Below, in pieces: positions 1-6,829 of a DNA stretch of 20,377 nt. The notes under the pieces are model-generated. The model had not been told where the DNA came from, did not search any database, and saw only the letters and a list, made by a program, of their open reading frames with translations. Source of the DNA: Nitrososphaerales archaeon TH5896 (lineage in GTDB: Archaea > Thermoproteota > Nitrososphaeria > Nitrososphaerales > Nitrososphaeraceae). Position 1 is the first letter of the stretch, and every line of letters starts with the position of its first letter. The DNA is taken from the NCBI GenBank assembly GCA_014523625.1, contig JAATVP010000034.1:1-20377 (forward strand), given 5' to 3'. Position numbers and translations under genes: made by a program.

Positions 1-71
1 AATAGTCATAGTCGTTGTAATCGTTGCATATGCTATGTTGTTACATAAGCAGATAGTGGGGCGGCCATATT

Positions 72-227
72 CTACTTGCCGCCTCCTTGGGTTACGAAAT
101 ATTGCATCCAGAGCTGCCATGCTGCGAATGCCATCATTGCAAATGCTGTAGTGACAGTTACGAATTCTATGACTTTTTCAGTGAATTTGTTGTATCGCTG
201 TGTTAATTCTTGTACTAACATTGCCAT
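72..227 (-). CDS. 51-aa single-helix membrane protein
   Basis: I do not recognise the family. The frame starts at ATG 225-227 and ends at TAG 72-74. The protein has an amphipathic charged N-terminal half (about residues 5-20, QELTQRYNKF), then one hydrophobic helix (about 22-44) rich in Ala, Met, Phe and Trp, and a short tail ending QGGGK. GAGGAG lies about 12 bases upstream of the start as a possible ribosome binding site, a TATA-like GTATATAC lies around 250-257, and a TGCACTGCA element lies at 285-293. It could be a small accessory subunit of a membrane copper or respiratory complex, but that is a guess from its size and from the promoter element it shares with copper genes. The opposite frame over the same bases reads as a Cys-rich protein and is probably a shadow. 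Confidence 0.6.
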   Translation of the reverse strand: MAMLVQELTQRYNKFTEKVIEFVTVTTAFAMMAFAAWQLWMQYFVTQGGGK

Positions 228-283
228 CTTTTCGCATCTCTCCTCAGTAGTATATACTGCATTGTCTTACTTAGGCCTGGCGA

Positions 284-308
284 CTGCACTGCAGTACTGT
301 GCAGCTGC
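284..308 (-). promoter_or_regulatory. TGCANTGCA element upstream of the 51-aa membrane gene
   Basis: TGCACTGCA occupies 285-293 inside the perfect palindrome CTGCACTGCAG (284-294), followed on the plus strand by GTGCAGC. It lies about 58-66 bp upstream of the minus-strand start at 227. The gap to the TATA-like sequence (about 27 bp) is longer than at the other copies. Confidence 0.4.
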
Positions 309-560
309 TATTGGTCTTCTTCTTGCGAATCCCGCATGCAATTCAATAGGGAGTAAACTGAAGCATATATATCGTCATTGAACCGAATAGACATAACTTC
401 TAGAAATAGATCCAACTGTTGTTGATACTAATTCGATTATGTGTTAGGCTTCCATGGTCAAAGTTATACTTCTGGCAATCTAGCAATCCTCCTTCCGATC
501 AATGAAATAGATGTTCTGGGTATGAAATATATCTAGCCGAAATAGTTCAAGGATAAGTGA

Positions 561-583
561 CATTATTAATGCAATTAATAATG
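561..583. repeat. 23-bp near-perfect palindrome (10-bp arms)
   Basis: CATTATTAAT (561-570) and its exact reverse complement ATTAATAATG (574-583) flank the 3-base centre GCA. It lies 24 bp upstream of the ATG at 607, a plausible operator position; a hairpin in RNA is the alternative. Confidence 0.6.
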
Positions 584-606
584 AAACTTATCTATTCATT
601 GGAAAA

Positions 607-789
607 ATGTCGGTTCCGATCGGAAGCAGGGCTCCTCTAATAAAAGATCATAATGATTTTTTGCGAAAGCAAATTGGTCGAATATCATCGATTATTGATA
701 GCTGTCTTGTAATTTTAGAACAAAGTTATGGAGTAAAAATGCTCTCGAAGACTCAAGTGATTCGTACTAACGCTTGGTTTGAACGGTAA
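607..789 (+). CDS. Hypothetical 60-aa protein
   Basis: Unrecognised. The frame opens with ATG and encodes a mixed-charge protein with a hydrophobic patch around residues 25-38 (SSIIDSCLVILEQSYG). No metal-binding motif, signal peptide or known domain is visible. The main support is the 23-bp palindrome immediately upstream, which would suit a regulated promoter. There is no clear ribosome binding site; the start is preceded by ATTGGAAAA. It could equally be a chance frame or the start of a decayed gene, and the next gene is on the opposite strand. Confidence 0.3.
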   Translation: MSVPIGSRAPLIKDHNDFLRKQIGRISSIIDSCLVILEQSYGVKMLSKTQVIRTNAWFER

Positions 790-849
790 ATAGCATTAAG
801 AGGTCTCTAAGCAGAACTAGTCATGAAATTGTCTTTTCTAGTCAGCCGT

Positions 850-1041
850 TCATATGTCGTCATTGTCCCAACCGTGTTTATTCTCATGGCTATCCAAGAA
901 GGCTTTTCTTGAGGCAAGGTCGAATATGGGCTGTGTTTCAGGTAGTTTGGTTGGGTTAATATTCTGTCTTTGTTCGGTTTTTGCTAAGTGAATAAAATCT
1001 AAACACTCATTTGGCTGGAGGGTGTCCCCCTCCAGAACCAT
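850..1041 (-). CDS. Hypothetical 63-aa hydrophilic protein
   Basis: Unrecognised small soluble protein. A TAA lies directly upstream in frame, so ATG 1039-1041 is the most upstream possible start. The sequence is strongly hydrophilic and ends in an acidic, His-containing tail (DSHENKHGWDNDDI), which is more typical of real coding sequence than of a shadow frame. A TATA-like CTTAAATT lies about 15-20 bases upstream, compatible with a short leader. The first codons contain an 8-bp stem-loop (1015-1035) that could affect translation. No domain or partner is evident, and the gene converges on the frame at 607-789. Confidence 0.45.
   Translation of the reverse strand: MVLEGDTLQPNECLDFIHLAKTEQRQNINPTKLPETQPIFDLASRKAFLDSHENKHGWDNDDI
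1015..1035. repeat. 8-bp stem-loop in the first codons of the 63-aa gene
   Basis: CTGGAGGG (1015-1022) and CCCTCCAG (1028-1035) pair perfectly around a 5-base loop TGTCC. It is GC-rich against an AT-rich background. It falls within codons 3-9 of the minus-strand gene. No T-run follows it, so a terminator role is not favoured. Confidence 0.6.
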
Positions 1042-1153
1042 TTAACAGGTTGAATTTAAGTGATTGAATCACAGTTCATCTTTGGATATCATAATTTCGA
1101 TTTCAATTAACTATTAGATTCATATTCTGGCAAACACTTATCAAGACGGTCAG

Positions 1154-1720
1154 ATGAAATCCAGAAAATTAGTTGTCATCGTCTTTGCCTCCTTCGTTCT
1201 TGTCGGAAGCTGCATTCTTGGCTTTGATCAGGGAGCCCCAGAAGTTAAGGCGCAACATCATGGTGCACCACCTCCTGCCGCAGCTTTAGGAGATAGAAAA
1301 GTGGTATTAGATATGCATACAGATCCGGCAAATATAACGCAAGGCAATGACGCACTTATGAAGATCGGATTCCTTGACGAAGGGAAGAACATGAATATTC
1401 AACATGTGACATTTAGAATGGATGTATCTAAAGATGGAAAACACATACTGTCTGGTTTCTTTCACGATCATAATGGTGAAGTCAGATTGATGTTCAAAGG
1501 CGAAGGTGGCGGAGATTCCTCAAAACCAGTTATTGGAGGAACCCAAGATGTGCTTACAAACGCTTGGATTGCAGACCCAGGTTCCCCTATAATGATCAGC
1601 GGACCTGTATTCAATCAAAGTGGTACCTATAACATTGGTTTAGAGCTGACAACAATAGATAATGACAAGACAGATCTAGTGGAGCCTCTAGATTATCAGT
1701 TCGATGTTGATGTTTCATAA
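1154..1720 (+). CDS. Exported protein with beta-sandwich-like domain, unknown function
   Basis: This is a 188-aa protein with an N-terminal signal peptide: basic start MKSRK, hydrophobic core about residues 6-23, and a likely cleavage after VKA (31-33). The mature part begins with a His/Pro/Ala-rich linker (QHHGAPPPAAA) and continues as one domain, about residues 46-188, with alternating strand-like segments and many Asp, Asn and Gly, as expected of an extracellular immunoglobulin-like or cupredoxin-like fold. It contains several His and Met (for example FHDHNGE) but no Cys-containing type 1 copper site, so I do not call it a cupredoxin. There is no C-terminal membrane anchor. It is probably secreted or wall-associated; such exported proteins are common in Nitrososphaeria, and the function is unknown. 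Confidence 0.85.
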   Translation: MKSRKLVVIVFASFVLVGSCILGFDQGAPEVKAQHHGAPPPAAALGDRKVVLDMHTDPANITQGNDALMKIGFLDEGKNMNIQHVTFRMDVSKDGKHILSGFFHDHNGEVRLMFKGEGGGDSSKPVIGGTQDVLTNAWIADPGSPIMISGPVFNQSGTYNIGLELTTIDNDKTDLVEPLDYQFDVDVS

Positions 1721-1880
1721 GAGTGGATATCGCGAAAGATCTATCGTTATCTTCTAGCATACCAAGATCTCATTTACCTTGCTATTTAAAAAATTATAGA
1801 AGTAATAGTCTCCACTAGTAATGATATCCTTTTCTGTTAATGAAAAATTACTTGATATGTCATCATGTATTGTCTCAGAT

Positions 1881-1923
1881 TTGTTCTTGCTAATTTGTTC
1901 TTACTAATGAGATCATTAGCAAG
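1881..1923. repeat. 14-bp tandem duplication feeding a 24-bp inverted repeat
   Basis: TTGTTCTTGCTAAT (1881-1894) is followed directly by TTGTTCTTACTAAT (1895-1908), one mismatch in 14. CTTACTAATGA (1900-1910) then pairs with TCATTAGCAAG (1913-1923) with one mismatch. The first repeat unit can pair with the same right arm through CTTGCTAAT/ATTAGCAAG, so two alternative hairpins are possible. Confidence 0.6.
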
Positions 1924-2156
1924 AGCTTGGCATCTTTCCGTCACGGGGAAAAGCTATACAGTAATAAGGTCGATAAGGGAAATTTAAGTCTAAATTTTCA
2001 TATCGTTGTGATGGTTTTACATAATTTATCTCTTTCTAATCGACCAACTATTCCTACTTAATGATCCAACCAATTCTACTATAGAATAGACAAGTCTTGA
2101 TCAACCGAATTGTGAATTCGAAAAAATTTGATCTCGACATCAGACCTTCTATTACA

Positions 2157-2366
2157 TTATGCCTTCTTGTCTATCGCTGTCTTAAGCGAGACAAGTCCTG
2201 ATAATACGCGGAGAATAGTCTGAGCTTGCTTGCAGTCAGCGTTAACTTGAGAGATATTAGGTCTGGACAATATAGTTGTTAAAATTACATTTGGTTTTGC
2301 TTTGGTTATGTTGGTGATATCTATAGTCTTGAAAGTTTTGCTGGTGGTTGGTAGGCGTGGTAATAA
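2157..2366 (-). pseudogene. Startless 69-codon open frame, possible gene remnant
   Basis: The minus strand is open from just after TAG (2367-2369) to TAA (2157-2159). Its translation has protein-like composition; the C-terminal part contains ADCKQAQTILRVLSG and ends in SLKTAIDKKA. No ATG or GTG exists in frame; the only conventional start is TTG at 2268-2270, giving 37 aa. The plus-strand frame over part of it reads as a hydrophobic helix, and one of the two must be a shadow. I favour the minus strand as the end of a gene that lost its beginning. The family is not recognised, and a chance frame cannot be excluded. Confidence 0.25.
2166..2195. repeat. 11-bp hairpin with a 2-base bulge
   Basis: CTTGTCT (2166-2172) plus CGCT (2175-2178) pair with AGCG (2185-2188) plus AGACAAG (2189-2195), leaving AT unpaired and a 6-base loop. 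It lies inside the startless frame near its 3' end. Confidence 0.5.
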
Positions 2367-2804
2367 CTAAATAAATGTCCAAAAAAATCAAGCTGGAAAG
2401 AACAAGATTTACCAGATCATGATAGACCACTCAACAAAGACGGCAAGGATGATTCACGTATGGGAAAGTTACTTATAAATGAAGAATTAACCCAGATCTT
2501 ATTAGTGAATATTAAATGTAGGATGTTGCACATCCTTTTTACTTGCTATTTCATCAGTCTCATTGGAATGTCCTTTTATTCTATATTAATAGGAAACTAA
2601 AAAGATGATTCTTGAGATAAATCTGAATTAATTCTAAATGCCACAGAATGAGATATTTTCATTCCCATTCAGCTGTATCTTTTTCTGCTATTATTTTTAT
2701 AGGTTTCATACGTACAAGAACTGCGCCCCCAGTACTATTTTTTACTATATGCTTCTACATTATCCTTCCCCAATAGACTAAAAGAAAGATTTTAGATAAC
2801 ACAA

Positions 2805-2816
2805 ATATAAGTATAA
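2805..2816 (+). promoter_or_regulatory. TATA box for the Usp gene at 2833
   Basis: ATATAAGTATAA lies about 17-28 bases upstream of ATG 2833. An archaeal TATA box usually sits about 26 bp before the transcription start, so the transcript would begin at or a few bases from the ATG (leaderless or nearly so). Confidence 0.45.
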
Positions 2817-2832
2817 ACGATCATTAGAAGCG

Positions 2833-3252
2833 ATGCTTTCCAGAATTCTTGTGGCTGTGGATGGTTCTGACGGAGGAAAAAAGGCCTTTAATTTTGCTGT
2901 GGGTATTGCAAAGAAATTTGAATCCAGTTTGCTCATAGCGCATATAATTGAAGAATATGGAACTGTTGGTCACTCTATCGTGACCGAATTGAAACACGAC
3001 AGCCAACGAATTCTCCAAGAATATCAATCTAAAGCAAAAGATTCAGGATTGAAATCTACTAGAGTGAACGTGATTGAAGGCAGAGGAACAGATGTAGCCG
3101 AGAAAATACTAGAAATTGCAAGTGAAGAAAATGTGGATGCCATTGTGGTCGGAGGTAGAGGCAAATACCTATCGTCTGTAAGTTTTCTAATAGGAAGTAC
3201 GTCTTCCAAGCTTGTTCACTATGGTGGACACACAATCATAATTGTAAAATAG
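2833..3252 (+). CDS. Universal stress protein (Usp family)
   Basis: This is a 139-aa single-domain Usp with the adenine-nucleotide-binding Rossmann-like fold. The first strand ends ILVAVDGSDGG, with Asp10 in the usual nucleotide-contact position. The C-terminal half has VDAIVVGGRG (101-110) followed by LIGSTSSKLV. The family ATP-loop signature is G-x2-G-x9-G-(S/T); here ten residues separate the second and third Gly (110 and 121), one more than usual, so binding may be altered. The last strand (TIIIVK) is intact and the length is normal. It is monocistronic by spacing and has a close TATA box. It is probably a cytoplasmic stress or energy-state responder; the partner is unknown. Confidence 0.9.
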   Translation: MLSRILVAVDGSDGGKKAFNFAVGIAKKFESSLLIAHIIEEYGTVGHSIVTELKHDSQRILQEYQSKAKDSGLKSTRVNVIEGRGTDVAEKILEIASEENVDAIVVGGRGKYLSSVSFLIGSTSSKLVHYGGHTIIIVK

Positions 3253-3872
3253 CAAAATAATATATCATATTGCAACATGCACAGCGCTCACTTCATATCA
3301 AGTTGGAGAAACTCTGCTCTGCTAGAAAATATTTTTGTTCCAAATTTATTGTACGTTGAGTCATACAATACTGTCATACATGTGAGTGAGTGACATTAAG
3401 TTTAATTTATGGAGTAACGATATGACACATAACTTCTGATAATGAAGTTAACATAGATGTTTGAATTTAAGATTTTCAGATGACTGATGATGTGAATAGA
3501 TTGCTCCTCATGTTTTAATCACGCTCATTAAAAATCACAAATCAGATGTGGTAACTTAGCATACCATCTGTTCGTTCTTACATAAAGTATTACGCTTCTG
3601 CAGTAGCCTTATAGGTTTTTAAGCCCTTAGCTCGAATGCATGCGATTCTGATAGTTTACCTGAAAATGGCCGGTATGGTTAAAAAGACATCATTCTAGAC
3701 ATTGGTAGGCATGTGCCGAATCCATTCTGTCGAAATAGGAAATAGATTATTCTGGTGGATAACACGGACCTTGTAATTGGGATCTTAATTCTCGAATTAT
3801 TTTTTGATTTGTTATCAAGAGAGCGATGGTCTTCCCATTTATTTAGCACATTGTCCTCCACATCTGCATGCG
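3253..3872. other. Gene-free stretch between two Usp genes
   Basis: No confident gene is seen in about 620 bases. A 6-bp inverted repeat AACTTC/GAAGTT lies at 3431-3449. The minus-strand frame at 3679-3897 is the only open frame of any length and is doubtful. I see no tRNA. Confidence 0.5.
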
Positions 3873-3897
3873 TTAATGAATTATCATGACTGGACAT
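3679..3897 (-). CDS. Doubtful 72-aa open frame overlapping the Usp 3' end
   Basis: The frame starts with ATG 3895-3897 inside the last codons of the upstream Usp gene, a 25-base overlap with the same direction in a different frame. The N-terminal 45 residues are hydrophilic (SSHDNSLTHADVEDN) and the remainder becomes basic and hydrophobic. A translationally coupled small gene is possible, but no ribosome binding site, domain or homologous motif is visible, and AT-rich DNA gives such frames by chance. Confidence 0.2.
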   Translation of the reverse strand: MSSHDNSLTHADVEDNVLNKWEDHRSLDNKSKNNSRIKIPITRSVLSTRIIYFLFRQNGFGTCLPMSRMMSF

Positions 3898-4418
3898 TTC
3901 GCAATCTCAGAGACCCTTCTTGCTACACTACCTAGGGCGACATTCTTGAATATCTCATTAAGACGTCGACTTCCCATAATAATTAGATCTACACGTTCAG
4001 ATTCGGAAATAATGACAATTTCTTCCGCAGGCGATCCAACTCCCATCATGAACCGAATCTCGATTCCCATCTGTTTCACCTTTGACATCCTATCCTTAAG
4101 CATAAGTTCAGCACCCTGTTTCAGAATTCTAATAAGTTGCGTTTTCGCAACTTCCAGCGAAGGTTGTTCGTCACTCACAAAGCCGATCGTATCACTTGGT
4201 GGTACAATCCTATCATCTACAATATGTAGAAGAATGATCTTGGCCCTTAGCGCCTGGGCAAATTCCACCGCCTTTTTAAGAGCCTTCTCTGACATTTCAG
4301 TACCGTCATGGGGAACAAGAATGAGGGACGTAGCCTGTGAAGTGTGAGAGGTAGCAGCTGATGAAGACAAAGCATCATATCTAAAATCCACAGGTAAATA
4401 AATGCGTTGTCGTAACAT
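3873..4418 (-). CDS. Universal stress protein with N-terminal extension
   Basis: This is a 181-aa Usp. The Usp domain begins near residue 31 with SLILVPHDGTEMSEKAL and ends CPVMIIH. The first 30 residues, rich in Ser, Thr and Ala, are extra relative to the family's usual 140-150 aa, so a later start is possible although no better ATG is visible. The ATP loop reads GSRRLNEIFKNVALGS: the second Gly of G-x2-G is Arg152 and the spacer to Gly163 is one residue longer than the family signature. Nucleotide binding may therefore be weak or different. It is transcribed divergently from the CBS gene at 4624 across about 205 bases. Upstream, a single TGCAATAC half-element and TATA-like AATTATAC are visible. 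Confidence 0.88.
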   Translation of the reverse strand: MLRQRIYLPVDFRYDALSSSAATSHTSQATSLILVPHDGTEMSEKALKKAVEFAQALRAKIILLHIVDDRIVPPSDTIGFVSDEQPSLEVAKTQLIRILKQGAELMLKDRMSKVKQMGIEIRFMMGVGSPAEEIVIISESERVDLIIMGSRRLNEIFKNVALGSVARRVSEIAKCPVMIIH

Positions 4419-4623
4419 TGACGCTTCATTCCATCAAGTTTATGTGCAGATTGAGCGACTTGATGTAGTATAATTCGAGGTTTGTATTGCATTTAAGTCA
4501 TAACTTATTTTCAAAAATGAAATTTGACCTATATCTTAGTTTACTCATCTGATCTAGAGGTTGCAATGATTAAGAGGAACCGAAAGTGAGATAGGTAAGG
4601 AATTCAAACATTAGTATAGGTAC

Positions 4624-5145
4624 ATGAGTATTGATTCAATATCCATATCCAGCTTTATGACCACCAATATTGTAACAGACACACAAGACCAAAATATTTC
4701 TTCTGCATCTAAAAAGATGGATGAAAACAATATTGGAAGTGTTATTGTTGTAGATAATGAAAGAGATAAGAGGGCAGTAGGAATCATCACAGAGAGAGAC
4801 GTGGTACGTATTCTTGGTAAACTTGAGCCATGGCTCCTGAGCTCTCCATTGAGCGCATTGATGAGCAAACCATTGATCACCATACGCTCGAATGGTTCGC
4901 TGAGAGATGGAATCCAGACAATGTATTCAAAAAATATAAGAAGGTTGCTCGTCATATCTGATAAAGAAAAATCAGGTAAAATTGTGGGTATAATTACTGA
5001 CAAAGATATTTTTAGAATGTTAATGAAGAATCAGAATTTGGTACAGAGCTTACTTACTGATAATATGATGTCACAAAATATACAAACAATACATGAACGA
5101 TTTGCAGAATATTGGTTTGGTGATACATTGATACATAGAAGATAG
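4624..5145 (+). CDS. Two-CBS-domain protein
   Basis: This 173-aa protein consists of a CBS pair (Bateman module). CBS1 covers about residues 9-67 with NIGS (36-39) and GIITERD (53-59); CBS2 covers about 77-137 with NIRR (104-107) and GIITDKD (122-128). The G-(I/V)-(I/V)-T-x-x-D motif supplies the ribose-contacting Thr and Asp, so AMP, ADP, ATP or SAM-type ligands are expected for the family; the actual ligand is unknown. The C-terminal tail (residues 142-173) carries SLLTD then HERF, which is shared with the CBS gene at 17006-17566, so the two are close paralogs. No effector domain is fused. It is probably a cytoplasmic energy sensor acting on a partner. It diverges from the Usp gene at 4418. 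Confidence 0.9.
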   Translation: MSIDSISISSFMTTNIVTDTQDQNISSASKKMDENNIGSVIVVDNERDKRAVGIITERDVVRILGKLEPWLLSSPLSALMSKPLITIRSNGSLRDGIQTMYSKNIRRLLVISDKEKSGKIVGIITDKDIFRMLMKNQNLVQSLLTDNMMSQNIQTIHERFAEYWFGDTLIHRR

Positions 5146-5412
5146 CAGATTAGGATCTTTAACCCTGTCTCTAAAGGTATTTTTTATCCAGAAGGAGTAG
5201 AATTATTAATTCGTAATTGAAGTCAAAGCACCAGTTATGATTCGTTGTAGGTACAGGCTCGAAGTCGATCCGGGTTAGTGGATATTGACACGAATGAATT
5301 ACATCATAATAAGTTGAATCATGATAAGCAACTGCAAGATCTATTACTTTGCCATTTTTTAATTTCTAATGATAGATTAATATAGTCAAAATCATGTCAA
5401 CCTCCCTGTCTT

Positions 5413-5832
5413 ATGTCCCTTAATCCAACAGTAAGAGTTAAGGCTTCAATGAATAGAAAAATGATAACCCTAGATAAAGGTCTCTCCGTTAAATCTGCTA
5501 TCAAGCTTATGGTAAAAAAGAATATTGGTTCTGTTGTTGTAACAGCAGATTCGAGCCATGATCCTGTTGGAATTATAACGGAGAGAGATATACTGAAGTC
5601 TATTGCCTATCGACGCGTAAGACCTGAAATTACTAAAATTGAAGAAATAATGAGTACACCTATTTTGTCGGTAGAACAAGATGCTACGTTAGGAGATGCA
5701 GCACAGATGATGATAAAGAAAAACATTCGAAGACTCTTGGTAAAGCAAGACAACAAATATGTGGGAATAATAACCCAACGTGATTTGCAGAAGCTCATGA
5801 CTGACACGATCAGAGCTCTGCTTATTATGTGA
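5413..5832 (+). CDS. Compact two-CBS-domain protein
   Basis: This 139-aa protein is a minimal CBS pair. CBS1 covers about residues 8-67 with NIGS (37-40) and GIITERD (53-59); CBS2 covers about 76-130 with NIRR (104-107) and GIITQRD (118-124). It lacks the C-terminal tail of the 4624 paralog. The start ATG 5413 is the first Met of the frame; Met13 is an alternative. The nucleotide-contacting Thr/Asp pair is present in both repeats. The 3' end is covered on the opposite strand by the open tail of a dehydrogenase pseudogene, and the conserved dehydrogenase homology ends only about 50 bases beyond this gene's stop. That suggests a rearrangement brought this gene in or deleted the rest of the dehydrogenase. 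Confidence 0.88.
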   Translation: MSLNPTVRVKASMNRKMITLDKGLSVKSAIKLMVKKNIGSVVVTADSSHDPVGIITERDILKSIAYRRVRPEITKIEEIMSTPILSVEQDATLGDAAQMMIKKNIRRLLVKQDNKYVGIITQRDLQKLMTDTIRALLIM

Positions 5833-6170
5833 TGTCGGAGAATACTCAACCGTTTCTGTTTCTGTTTTAACAGCATAAGCATTGAAATAGCAGGCGTATT
5901 TGCAACGAGAATCGCCTTATATGTACAATAATCAATATCAATATTATCTGTACCAGCACCTATCTGATGTACAAGTTTTAGTCTATGGCAATTGTCTATT
6001 ACATCCTTATCGATCTTTCCTAGACCATTTATCAAGATCTCGGCTTCTGAGATTTGTGGCAACAAAGGTTTTTTGTAGTCTACCAGGGTGGCTTGCAATC
6101 CGATTTTAGACAATTCCTCAGTTAAAATCTCTTTTAGACCATAACCGTGGGACAAGATCATTATGTTCAC
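5607..6170 (-). pseudogene. Truncated D-2-hydroxyacid dehydrogenase (N-terminal fragment)
   Basis: Residues 1-95 (6170 down to about 5886) read as the start of a D-isomer-specific 2-hydroxyacid dehydrogenase of the phosphoglycerate dehydrogenase type. There is an N-terminal strand NIMILSHGYG, then AEILINGLGKIDKDVI, then LKLVHQIGAGTDNIDID and ILVANTPA, the hallmark stretch before the NAD-binding domain. After NTPAIS the similarity stops: the frame stays open for another 90 codons, but these are antisense to the CBS gene at 5413-5832 and contain no GxGxxG dinucleotide fold or catalytic Arg/Glu/His. The full family is about 310-330 aa, so the NAD domain is gone. The fragment cannot be an active dehydrogenase. 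Confidence 0.75.
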
Positions 6171-6375
6171 AGAAATGGAATATCATTTGGAGTTGATATA
6201 GTTATTTTGTCATCCTATGTGCACTCTCTAGTCTTCGGATCCTGCAGATTTCCTCCTACTGAAGGCCCGATTTTAGAAAGTGTAGGTTTCTAATAATAAG
6301 TGAAAATGTATCCTCTTGCAATGGCAGGCCAAACACAAAGGAAATAAGATATGAACTACGTACAAGGAATTAGTT

Positions 6376-6792
6376 ATGAGCATTCACGGAGGAACGATAG
6401 CGAATAATGACTTCCTGGAGGCACTTGAAAATGAACTGCTAAGTTTAAATAAATCCATTAGATGGGTAGGTATTACAAATGGAGACGGGATTCAAATTAG
6501 CGAAAAATATAGAGAAGGTTTGAAACCCTTCCTAACAAAGGAGGAAAATGAGGACTATGCTTCACATACTATGGACCGACATACGAAGAGGCTAAAATTT
6601 GAGCCCAAGCTCGGAGAATTGGAATATGCGCTAGTAAAATATGAAAGCGTGAATAGGGCAATAATTCCAATTAATCGAAAATACTATCTACTTATCGCCA
6701 TGGACATAGAAGAAAATGACGTCGACAAAATAATTATGGAAAAGGTTATTCCAACGACTAGAAAAAGACAATTGGAAGAAGGTTCGGATTAA
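6376..6792 (+). CDS. DUF6659/roadblock-like small protein, copy 1
   Basis: This 138-aa soluble protein opens with a helix (NNDFLEALENELLSLN) and then SIRWVGITNGDGIQI, the first strand pair of a roadblock/LC7- or profilin-like fold. The middle contains KEENEDYASHTMDRH and KRLKFEPKLGELEYAL, and the C-terminal half has RAIIPINRKYYLLIAMD. This layout resembles small archaeal proteins grouped as DUF6659, from memory and not verified. No catalytic motif is visible. Its neighbour at 6830-7240 aligns along the whole length, so the two arose by tandem duplication. Upstream spacing suggests its own promoter. The function is unknown; roadblock folds often bind small GTPases or sense a ligand. Confidence 0.8.
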   Translation: MSIHGGTIANNDFLEALENELLSLNKSIRWVGITNGDGIQISEKYREGLKPFLTKEENEDYASHTMDRHTKRLKFEPKLGELEYALVKYESVNRAIIPINRKYYLLIAMDIEENDVDKIIMEKVIPTTRKRQLEEGSD

Positions 6793-6829
6793 TGATTATA
6801 TCTGGTCTTATTAAGATATGGGATGGTGA

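Larger units (their letters stand above)
1721..2832. other. Gene-poor stretch, probably decayed coding DNA
   Basis: No full gene is visible in about 1.1 kb. It contains a 14-bp tandem duplication and hairpin (1881-1923), a startless minus-strand frame (2157-2366), a bulged hairpin (2166-2195) and short startless open runs such as 2367-2600 on the plus strand. The 13-mer GACAAGTCYTGAT occurs twice, near 2089 and 2190. I see no tRNA or recognisable structured RNA. Confidence 0.5.

Noticed and set aside
2..151. Plus-strand frame at the left edge starting with a very hydrophobic run (IVIVVVIVAYAMLL)
   Set aside because: It could be the C-terminal helix of a gene cut by the edge, but from 72 on it overlaps the better-supported 51-aa minus-strand gene, and residues after the helix look random.
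76..381. 101-aa Cys/Ala-rich plus-strand frame
   Set aside because: Its first half is the complement of the 51-aa membrane gene and its composition is typical of a shadow frame.
480..563. 27-aa minus-strand frame starting at the 561-583 palindrome
   Set aside because: It is short, with no ribosome binding site or recognisable motif; the palindrome itself explains the conspicuous start.
2251..2370. Plus-strand hydrophobic frame resembling a membrane helix
   Set aside because: It has no start codon and lies opposite the more protein-like minus-strand frame 2157-2366.
3478..3500. Repeated TGATGA-like C-box sequence
   Set aside because: No D box (CTGA) follows at guide-RNA distance.
5146..5217. 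In-frame continuation after the stop of the CBS gene at 4624 (24 codons, PVSKGIFYPEGVELLIRN)
   Set aside because: The paralog at 17006 ends at about the same place, so read-through or a recent stop is not supported.
5248..5275. GGCTCGAAGTCGATCCGGG looking like a tRNA T-arm
   Set aside because: It lacks the GGTTCRA T-loop and no matching acceptor, D-arm or anticodon arm is found around it.
6180..6290. Minus-strand 23-codon open run upstream of the dehydrogenase fragment
   Set aside because: It is too short and startless, and no family is recognisable.
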